DNA from: an uncultured Lachnospiraceae bacterium
GTDB lineage: Bacteria > Bacillota > Clostridia > Lachnospirales > Lachnospiraceae
Assembly: GCA_910577765.1 (NCBI GenBank)
Contig: CAJTOV010000018.1
Span: 9,352 to 37,792 of the forward strand
Direction of reading: 5' to 3'
Length of the DNA stretch: 28,441 nt
This document shows, in pieces, positions 23,076 to 28,441 of the stretch (position 1 is its first letter; every line of letters starts with the position of its first letter). The notes beneath the pieces were generated by a model, which saw only the letters and a program-made list of their open reading frames with translations, had not been told where the DNA came from and made no database searches. The translations under genes and the position numbers were made by a program.

Positions 23076-23330
23076 ATGAAACAGTATTTTTATCCCGCTA
23101 TTTTTCATACTGCTGAGGAGGGTGGATTCCGGGTCTCATTCCCGGATATTCCGGAATGCCTTACTGAAGGCGGCTCCATGGAGGACGCCTACCAGAAAAA
23201 GCATAACTCCAGGGCAGTAAAAAAGACGCTTTCCATTTCAGAGTGGCTAAATGAGGAAGCTATGTCTATGGGGGTCAATTTCTCCCAGGTTCTCCAGGAA
23301 GCCCTGATTTCCAAAATACAAGCCCACTGA
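23076..23330 (+). CDS. hicB: HicB-family antitoxin, internally shortened, no HicA partner
   Basis: An 84-residue protein from the ATG at 23076 (GGAGG at seven bases). The first 40 residues (KQYFYPAIFHTAEEGGFRVS, then FPDIPECLTEGGSMEDAY) are the beta-alpha half of the RNase-H-like HicB fold. The last 45 (NSRAVKKTLSISEWLNEEAM, then GVNFSQVLQEALISKIQ) are a ribbon-helix-helix DNA-binding domain. In full-length relatives, usually about 130-140 residues, some 45-50 residues lie between these halves; here they are joined in frame at AYQ-KKHN. The half that contacts HicA toxin is therefore incomplete. No hicA-like gene is visible on either side. It may survive as a DNA-binding protein or be a relic. 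Confidence 0.75.
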   Translation: MKQYFYPAIFHTAEEGGFRVSFPDIPECLTEGGSMEDAYQKKHNSRAVKKTLSISEWLNEEAMSMGVNFSQVLQEALISKIQAH

Positions 23331-23364
23331 ACATACTCCACCTGCCCTCTGGCAGGCGGTTCTA

Positions 23365-23409
23365 GTACATCGTTGCACTATTTACTTCGGGATTAGCGCA
23401 ACGATGTAC
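23365..23409. repeat. Inverted repeat downstream of hicB
   Basis: GTACATCGTTGC (23365-23376) and GCAACGATGTAC (23398-23409) are perfect 12-base complements around a 21-base loop. A smaller hairpin CCTGCC/GGCAGG lies at 23341-23356. No T-run follows. It may be a terminator-like structure or the footprint of a lost element; the 136-base gap holds no gene. Confidence 0.5.
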
Positions 23410-23466
23410 CAGGGGTGCAGGCCATGGATAATCCTGTAATGACCTTACACCCCTTCTTGAAATTCG

Positions 23467-23652
23467 TTATTCTTTTATACGGTCAATCTCTGTAACATTG
23501 ACACCCAGACTGGTTAATATCACTTTAAGATCAACATACCTCCGTTTCATGACCAGATAAGCCTGGGACCCTGTTTCAACCAGTTCCATATAATCCTGGA
23601 TTCTGGAAAATTCCATTATGGAATCCCTGATAATCTCACCGTTATTTGGCAT
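23467..23652 (-). CDS. Small protein of unknown function (61 aa)
   Basis: The peptide starts MPNNGEIIRDSIMEFSRIQD and runs through MELVETGSQAYLVMKRRYVD to end in GVNVTEIDRIKE. It is mostly helical by composition, with no membrane segment or signal. I prefer the start at 23652 (GAAGGGGTGG upstream). An in-frame ATG at 23724 would add 24 residues and lies closer to the promoter at 23754-23782, but lacks a clear ribosome-binding site. Its balanced composition and the strong promoter suggest a real gene. I do not recognise a domain. Confidence 0.6.
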   Translation of the reverse strand: MPNNGEIIRDSIMEFSRIQDYMELVETGSQAYLVMKRRYVDLKVILTSLGVNVTEIDRIKE

Positions 23653-23753
23653 CTGCCCACCCCTTCCATATTTATCTGCTCCCCAAGTCTCCCCCACTTC
23701 CTTTGTGAGATTCCGGGAGTACATATTTCTTTCACAACCTGGTTGCTACCATA

Positions 23754-23782
23754 ATTATAGTTCAATATGCAGGAAGTGTAAA
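23754..23782 (-). promoter_or_regulatory. Promoter of the 61-aa gene
   Basis: On the minus strand TTTACA (23777-23782), 17 bases and TATAAT (23754-23759). The expected transcript start is near 23747. Just upstream (23842-23863) the 11-base word TGAACGGTAAC occurs twice in direct tandem. Confidence 0.6.
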
Positions 23783-23872
23783 GCCATAATCGGATTGTCA
23801 ATCTGGTACTCAGCCGATCAGCGTGGTGATCGACTGGGGTGTGAACGGTAACTGAACGGTAACCGCCGGTAG

Positions 23873-24760
23873 TTACGGTTCCGCCATCCCAGGAAACTTC
23901 AGTGCCCCATCCTGGTCCGGGGTCAGCACCACCGGCTCTGTAGACATCTTTCCCTCCTGGTCCAGATAATACCATTTTCCCTTTTCATTAAGCAGGCCTT
24001 TGACCATGGCTCCGTCCTCACCCAGATAATACCAGGCATCCTGGTACCGGTACCAGGTGTTGGTGACCATGTGGCCGGCGCCGTCGAACCAGTACCAGTG
24101 ATTCCCGTCCTCATACCAGGCATTCTTCACGTAATCGCCCGTATCCCCCAGGTAGAACCGCTCCCCTCCGTCCTCATGGACCCAGCCGGACTTTTTTACT
24201 TTCTTTAGACCGAAAAACTCTGCCATGACCCCTGCCTCCGCCTGGGCCAGCCGGTCCAGGTTGCTGTCATCCAGCAGCCAGGCAGTGGCCAGCCGGTTGG
24301 TATGAAAGGAATGCTCCAGAATCAGGCCCGGGGTCCCCACTGCGGTAGCGCCCCGCACCACCCCGTAATAATCGCCCCGCTGGCCGGTCCTGTGCTCAAT
24401 CCGGGCTGTCTGGACCGTCCCCATAACGTCCTCCACGCACCGGGCCAGGGCCAGACCGATTCCGTCGGCACTTCCGTTGACAGCGCAGTAGGCCACAGGA
24501 TAATCCACGGTTTCCTTGCCTGCGGCATTGGAATGGCTGGACACAAAGAGTCCGCAGCCTGCGGATGCAGCGCCCCGCTCGTAGAGCCCCCGGTCATCGG
24601 CCTGTTCCTTTCTTGTAAGCACCACTTCTGCTCCATACTCTTCCAGGTACTTTTTCTGCATCAGGTGCAGCTTCCACATGGCGTCGGATTCATAATACTG
24701 GGCATCTACCGGACTCCTGTTATATTTCCCGTAATGCCCCGCATCCAGGCATATTCTCAT
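23873..24760 (-). CDS. N-acetylmuramoyl-L-alanine amidase (Amidase_3) with choline-binding-type repeats
   Basis: A 295-residue protein. The catalytic domain shows the zinc ligands and catalytic Glu in family context: DAGHYG (His8), YYESDAMW (Glu24), SSHSNA (His about 76) and LEHSFHTN (Glu about 149). Residues from about 193 to 278 hold tandem aromatic repeats (WVHEDGGERFYLGDTGDYVK, AWYEDGNHWYWFDGAGHMVT, TWYRYQDAWYYLGEDGAMVK and a KGKWYYLDQEGKM unit) of the cell-wall/choline-binding type. It should cut the amide bond between MurNAc and L-Ala. There is no signal peptide, which is common in phage-type endolysins; no other phage gene is near. AAGGAG precedes the ATG. Confidence 0.9.
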   Translation of the reverse strand: MRICLDAGHYGKYNRSPVDAQYYESDAMWKLHLMQKKYLEEYGAEVVLTRKEQADDRGLYERGAASAGCGLFVSSHSNAAGKETVDYPVAYCAVNGSADGIGLALARCVEDVMGTVQTARIEHRTGQRGDYYGVVRGATAVGTPGLILEHSFHTNRLATAWLLDDSNLDRLAQAEAGVMAEFFGLKKVKKSGWVHEDGGERFYLGDTGDYVKNAWYEDGNHWYWFDGAGHMVTNTWYRYQDAWYYLGEDGAMVKGLLNEKGKWYYLDQEGKMSTEPVVLTPDQDGALKFPGMAEP

Positions 24761-24789
24761 ACTGCCACACTCCTTGATCCATAATCTGC

Positions 24790-24821
24790 CGGCAACCCCT
24801 CAGACACCTGAAGGCGTTGCC
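24790..24821 (-). other. Intercistronic hairpin, alpha-galactosidase to amidase
   Basis: On the minus strand GGCAACGCCTTCAG and CTGAGGGGTTGCC pair almost fully around GTGT. No U-tract follows. It occupies the 99-base gap between the two genes and resembles the other non-terminator hairpins in this window. Confidence 0.5.
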
Positions 24822-24859
24822 TGCTTTATTCTATGCATGATCATGGAAACCTGTCCCCG

Positions 24860-27091
24860 TCATCGGGAAGTATCCCGTTTCAGCACATACAGCCGTGACA
24901 TAAAATCCCCGTACCCTTCCCCGGCGCCATCCATCTGGCCGGACTGGCCGTCGGAGGTAATCAGCCCCAGGTTCATCAGCTCATCCCCGTAGTGAAGGGC
25001 TCCTGTCTCCTGGTTCCGGTAGCAGAAATCCGGGTTCAGCCCCTGGAGACGGACCCGGGTGTAGGGCATATTTACACCGCTTAAGACCCTGTACCATCCC
25101 ACCACGGCCTGGGTCTGGTCCTCGCTGACCACCATCCAGCAGGTAATATTCCCTTCAAAGGGACTGGCCAGACGGTAAAAGGTTCCAAACTGCAGCAGTT
25201 CCCGGTATTCCTTCATAAACGCGATCTGCTCCCTGACCATGTCCTGCTCTTTGGGGCTTAACCGGTTCAAATCCAGCTCGTATCCAAAGGTTCCGAAGCA
25301 GGCCACGTTGGCCCTGGTCTTAAGAGGGGTGCTGCGGAATACCTGGTGGTTGGGAGCCACCGACACATGGCTGCCTATACTGCTGAGCGGATAGCAGTAG
25401 GAGGTGCCGTACTGGATTTTGAGACGCTCCACCGCGTCGGAATCGTCGCTGGCCCAGCCCTGGGGGGCATAGTAGAGAATCCCCGGGTCAAACCGCCCAC
25501 CGCCGCTGGCGCAGGACTCAAACAGCACCTGGGGGAACCGGGATGTCAGCCGCTCATACAGGTCGTAGACTCCCAGAATGTACCGGTGGAACACCTCCCC
25601 CTGACGGTCAGCCGGAAGGGCCCGGGAATAGCACTCGGTAATGCTGCGGTTCATATCCCACTTGATGTAGGAAACCTTGGCCTCCTCCAGAATCTTTGCC
25701 ATCATCCCGTAGATACAGTCCACCACTTCCTTCCGGGAGAAATCCAGCACATACTGGTTCCGCCCATGGGAAGCACTGCGGCCCGGGGTCTCCAGAATCC
25801 AGTCCGGGTGGGCACGGTAAAGGTCCGAATCCTTGTTGACCATTTCCGGCTCAAACCAGAGACCGAACTTCATGCCCATATCCTCGATCCGCCGGGCCAG
25901 ACCGGTGATTCCCCCGGCCAGACGCCGGGGGTTGGCCACCCAGTCTCCCAGTCCGGCATGGTCACTGCTGCGCTTTCCAAACCAGCCGTCATCCAGGACA
26001 AACAGCTCCACACCGCTTTCCTTTGCCTTGGCCGCAATCTCCACCAGCCGGTCCTCGGTAAAATCAAAATAAGTAGCCTCCCAGTTGTTAATGAGAATGG
26101 GCCTGGGACGGTCCCGCCAGCAGCCCCTTGCCAGCCGCTTCCGGTACAGCCGGTGGAAGGTCTGGCTCATACCGTTAAGTCCCTTGTCCGAGTATACCGT
26201 CACTGCCTCCGGGGTCTGGAAGCTCTCCCCCGGCTCCAGCTTCCAGTCAAAGCCCATGGGGCTGATTCCCAGAAGAACCCGGGTGGTATCGTGGGTGTCC
26301 ACCTCTGCCTGGGCCAGGAAATTGCCGCTGTACACCAGGCTGAACCCCATGACCTCCCCCTGAAATTCATCTGCACAGGGCCGTTTCAGCACAATGAAGG
26401 GATTGTGCTGGTGGGAAGAATTGCCCCGCAGGCTCTCTACCGCCTGGATGCCCTGCTCCAGCCTGCGCACCTTCAGATGCCGTTCCCTGGCCCATGCCCC
26501 GGAGAACTGGAGCCACTCATAATCGCAGTCCGGCAGATCCAGACACAGACTCATGGCCGTGGTAAGATGGACCGCCTCACGGCCCTGGTTTTCCAGCCGG
26601 GCGCTTCTCGCCAGAATCCCGCCTTTCTCAAAAATAGTGTACAGCAGCTTAAGAACCACCCCGGTCACCGGATCCTCCAGCCGCAGGGTCAGGGTCTCTG
26701 CCTCATGGTCTTCCTCCGTGTAAGTGGCGGGAAGCCCCTCCAGCCTGGGCTTCCCGGCTGTGACCGTATGGCTCTGGTAGCAAAAATCCGACAGGCGGCT
26801 GCCGTTTTTCTGAAGCACCTCCACTGCCGGACGCCGGTAGTCTGTGGTTCCGTAGACACCGTATTCCTGCTTTGTATGCTCCAGGGAGAAGGACCGGTCC
26901 CCCTCAAACAGGCAGGAGGTCATGGGACGGGGACTCATCTCCAGAAGATAGGAAAAATCATCCCTGTGGTGGATTCTCCTGCCAAAATACAACTGGCCCA
27001 TGTGGTGGTTGGGCAGAACCGTCATAATATAACTGATGGAATCATTAAACAGATGAAAGGTCCGGGTCTGTTCATTAAATTGGATACTCAT
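24860..27091 (-). CDS. Alpha-galactosidase, glycoside hydrolase family 36
   Basis: A 743-residue protein with the usual GH36 size and order: an N-terminal beta-sandwich (to about 320), then the catalytic barrel starting near RPILINNWEATYFDF, and a short C-terminal beta domain. LFVLDDGWFG and GLWFEPEMVN are classic. The nucleophile is Asp479 in YIKWDMNR, and the acid/base is Asp549 in WASDDSDAVERL. These positions almost coincide with those of the well-studied bacterial AgaA-type enzymes. It has no signal peptide and should act in the cytoplasm on raffinose, melibiose or stachyose fragments. AGGAGG stands before the ATG. The AraC-type gene upstream is its likely regulator. Confidence 0.96.
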   Translation of the reverse strand: MSIQFNEQTRTFHLFNDSISYIMTVLPNHHMGQLYFGRRIHHRDDFSYLLEMSPRPMTSCLFEGDRSFSLEHTKQEYGVYGTTDYRRPAVEVLQKNGSRLSDFCYQSHTVTAGKPRLEGLPATYTEEDHEAETLTLRLEDPVTGVVLKLLYTIFEKGGILARSARLENQGREAVHLTTAMSLCLDLPDCDYEWLQFSGAWARERHLKVRRLEQGIQAVESLRGNSSHQHNPFIVLKRPCADEFQGEVMGFSLVYSGNFLAQAEVDTHDTTRVLLGISPMGFDWKLEPGESFQTPEAVTVYSDKGLNGMSQTFHRLYRKRLARGCWRDRPRPILINNWEATYFDFTEDRLVEIAAKAKESGVELFVLDDGWFGKRSSDHAGLGDWVANPRRLAGGITGLARRIEDMGMKFGLWFEPEMVNKDSDLYRAHPDWILETPGRSASHGRNQYVLDFSRKEVVDCIYGMMAKILEEAKVSYIKWDMNRSITECYSRALPADRQGEVFHRYILGVYDLYERLTSRFPQVLFESCASGGGRFDPGILYYAPQGWASDDSDAVERLKIQYGTSYCYPLSSIGSHVSVAPNHQVFRSTPLKTRANVACFGTFGYELDLNRLSPKEQDMVREQIAFMKEYRELLQFGTFYRLASPFEGNITCWMVVSEDQTQAVVGWYRVLSGVNMPYTRVRLQGLNPDFCYRNQETGALHYGDELMNLGLITSDGQSGQMDGAGEGYGDFMSRLYVLKRDTSR

Positions 27092-27143
27092 GCAATCTTT
27101 CCTCCTGGAAAACTGGTCTGGTCCATGGATTCATGGTAAGATG

Positions 27144-27170
27144 ATTATAATGGAGAACCGGAAAACCCGG
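27144..27170 (-). promoter_or_regulatory. Probable activator-dependent promoter of the alpha-galactosidase gene
   Basis: A perfect TATAAT (27144-27149) lies 53 bases before the start codon, but the -35 position has no recognisable box (TACCGG). Instead a small inverted repeat ACCGG-AAAAC-CCGGT (27156-27170) covers it. A good -10 with a poor -35 and a nearby palindrome fits activation by the adjacent AraC-type protein. Confidence 0.45.
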
Positions 27171-27272
27171 TAGAAGGATTTGTTTGGAAAAACAGTCAAA
27201 ATGTTGTCTTCAGGCAGGCGCTGCCGGCGCCTGCCAGGCAATGTCAGAAGGACCTTTTCCCGGCAGCCCCTG

Positions 27273-28148
27273 TTACAGCTTCTCCAGCAGGTCCCGCTCC
27301 CGCTCCAGGCGTTCCCTGGCATCCTGCCGGTTCTTCTTCCGGTACTGGGAGGGGGTCAGGCCTTTCTTTGCCTTAAAGGCCTTGCCGAAGACCAGAGGGT
27401 CCTGATACCCGCAGGACAGGGCCACGCCTGCCACGGGCAGGTCCGTAACGGTCAGAAGCTCTGCGGCCCGGGTCAGCCGGTAGGTGGTCAGATAATCCTG
27501 GGGCGACTGGTCCAGAATCCTGCGGAACAGGGTATACAGATAGCTGCGGTCAATGCATACATACCGGGCAATGTCCGTGACACGGATATTGTTGAAGTAA
27601 TTGTTGTGGATAAACTCCATGGCCCGGCGGATATAGAGATTGTCCCCCTGGGAGCCGGAGGAAGGAACCATGTGGATATCCCGGGCCAGAACGGAGAAAA
27701 ACGAATACAGAAGCCCCTGGAGCCGGAACTGGTGGGTACTGCTGCACGTGCTGCTTTTCAGCATCTCAATGATGATCTGCTTCAGTTCCTGGCCGTACCG
27801 GCACTGAAAGACCAGCTGCCGGCTGTTAAGCCCCAGCTCCTCCAGATATTCCCCTGCATACTCTCCGCCAAAGCCTACCCACAGATAGGTCCATGGGTCC
27901 TCCCGGTCTGCCTGGTAGAAGGTCTGGACCTCCGGCTCAATCAGAAAGCCCTGGCCTTCATGCAGCTCATACTGCCGGTCCCCGGCCCGGTATCTGCCTT
28001 TGCCCTCCAGAATATAGTGAAGAATATAATTGGGCCGCACAGCCGGACCGAATCCATGAAGGGACCCGCACTTTGCATACCCGCAAAAGCACAGATAAAG
28101 ATCCCGGAACTTGTGACCGGACAATTGTAATACGTAAGCATCTTCCAT
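27273..28148 (-). CDS. AraC-family transcriptional regulator with cupin sensor domain
   Basis: A 291-residue protein. The N-terminal third is the AraC cupin sensor (ILHYILEGKGRYRAGDRQYE, GQGFLIEP, WTYLWVGFGG). The C-terminal 100 residues are two helix-turn-helix motifs: TDIARYVCIDRSYLYTLFRR, then the connecting YLTTYRLTRAAELL, and VALSCGYQDPLVFGKAFKAK with the family end GLTPSQYRKKNR. A charged tail follows. This is the MsmR/RafR style of sugar-responsive activator, and its place directly upstream of the alpha-galactosidase gene suggests control by alpha-galactosides. An AGGA lies close before the ATG and a GAGGAAAG farther back. The 181-base gap to the next gene holds the putative target promoter. 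Confidence 0.93.
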   Translation of the reverse strand: MEDAYVLQLSGHKFRDLYLCFCGYAKCGSLHGFGPAVRPNYILHYILEGKGRYRAGDRQYELHEGQGFLIEPEVQTFYQADREDPWTYLWVGFGGEYAGEYLEELGLNSRQLVFQCRYGQELKQIIIEMLKSSTCSSTHQFRLQGLLYSFFSVLARDIHMVPSSGSQGDNLYIRRAMEFIHNNYFNNIRVTDIARYVCIDRSYLYTLFRRILDQSPQDYLTTYRLTRAAELLTVTDLPVAGVALSCGYQDPLVFGKAFKAKKGLTPSQYRKKNRQDARERLERERDLLEKL

Positions 28149-28235
28149 AGTCCTGCTTTCCTCTTTCCCAAGTCAAATAAATGTCTGTGCAGCCACGGCA
28201 CCTGGCCCACTGTCCGCGAACACTGTATTTTTCCA

Positions 28236-28320
28236 CATCGGGCAAACGCCCGATGCTTCTTGTCCCCGGTGCTTTTCGGGGGCAGGAAGATGCCCTGTCC
28301 GAACTGTTACCATAATAACC
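28236..28320 (+). repeat. Structured repeat element, copy A
   Basis: Contains the hairpin CATCGGGC-AAAC-GCCCGATG (28236-28255), then GCTTCTTGTCC, a CCCCG/CGGGG hairpin and GGAAGATGCCC, ending near GAACTGTTACCATAATAACC. Twenty bases (28246-28265) are identical, in inverted orientation, to copy B. It lies in the upstream region of the AraC-type gene. Confidence 0.65.
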
Positions 28321-28381
28321 CAAAAGCAGGAATTTGTACAGAAGCAATCCTTTGACATTTCCCCTGCCCCTATGTTATAGT

Positions 28382-28441
28382 TACTGTTCACGGGGGCATC
28401 TTCTTGTCCGGCTATGCCGGACAAGAAGCATCGGGCGTCCG
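28382..28441 (-). repeat. Structured repeat element, copy B (cut by window edge)
   Basis: On the minus strand it reads ACGCCCGATGCTTCTTGTCC (28438-28419), then GGACAAGAAGATGCCC and GTGAACAGTAACTATAAC, parallel to copy A. Its core CTTCTTGTCCGGC and the complementary GCCGGACAAGAAG form a perfect 13-base stem with a 3-base loop. The element continues beyond the window. Confidence 0.65.

Noticed and set aside
23341..23409. Possible CRISPR-like or recombination site repeats after hicB
   Set aside because: There is only a single inverted repeat pair and no regularly spaced direct repeats, integrase or cas genes anywhere in the window.
24040..24057. 18-bp perfect palindrome CCTGGTACCGGTACCAGG
   Set aside because: It lies inside the amidase coding sequence and simply encodes part of the aromatic wall-binding repeat.
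25346..27139. Long open frame (about 600 codons) on the plus strand
   Set aside because: It is the antisense shadow of the GH36 alpha-galactosidase in GC-rich DNA; it has no domain pattern and lacks a ribosome-binding site.

Overview
This is about 28 kb of chromosome from a GC-rich, strictly anaerobic Firmicute. It most resembles a gut Lachnospiraceae member of the Enterocloster / Lachnoclostridium type. The basis for that placement is protein style (PPi-type phosphofructokinase, reductive 2-hydroxyacyl-CoA dehydratase genes, choline-binding-type amidase), strong AGGAGG ribosome-binding sites and TTGACA/TATAAT-type promoters. No database search was possible, so the taxon is an inference.

Left part (1-6.3 kb): a partial AEC-family permease, a solitary DUF4143-type AAA ATPase, an alpha/beta hydrolase preceded by a 46-codon small gene, an ion-transporter-superfamily permease with its own promoter and a probable TTG start, and an OFA-type MFS transporter. 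A degenerate copy of the small gene lies at about 5.0 kb, and a second intact copy lies at 22.5 kb.

Centre (6.4-18.3 kb): the main system. On the minus strand lie, in order of transcription, a CaiB-type CoA transferase, a 2-hydroxyacyl-CoA dehydratase activator, two dehydratase subunits, an acyl-CoA dehydrogenase, etfB and etfA. This is the order of the C. difficile hadAIBC-acdB-etfBA leucine-fermentation operon and resembles the C. sporogenes fld genes. A 2-hydroxy acid would be activated by CoA transfer, dehydrated to an enoyl-CoA by a radical mechanism, and reduced by an ETF-linked (possibly electron-bifurcating) dehydrogenase. No 2-hydroxyacid dehydrogenase is present; instead a DASS-type transporter and an AMP-forming acyl-CoA ligase are divergently encoded next door, suggesting an imported acid. 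A clean -24/-12 (sigma-54) promoter precedes the CoA transferase gene, and beside it are the remains of a PAS-AAA-Fis sigma-54 activator. That activator has lost its ATPase core (Walker A, GAFTGA, Walker B) through an internal deletion with frame shift. A second breakpoint has removed the N-termini of both the activator and the adjacent transporter.

Right part (18.3-28.4 kb): queA, a membrane-anchored protein with a repetitive acidic tail, and a PPi-type phosphofructokinase form a minus-strand run. The phosphofructokinase promoter is back-to-back with the promoter of tRNA-Arg(CCG). Next come a small HTH protein, the second small-gene copy, an orphan HicB-like antitoxin gene with an apparent internal in-frame deletion and an intact palindromic operator, a small conserved-looking gene, a cell-wall amidase, a GH36 alpha-galactosidase and its likely AraC-family regulator. 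The window ends in an inverted pair of structured repeats. Several intercistronic gaps hold strong hairpins without U-tracts.
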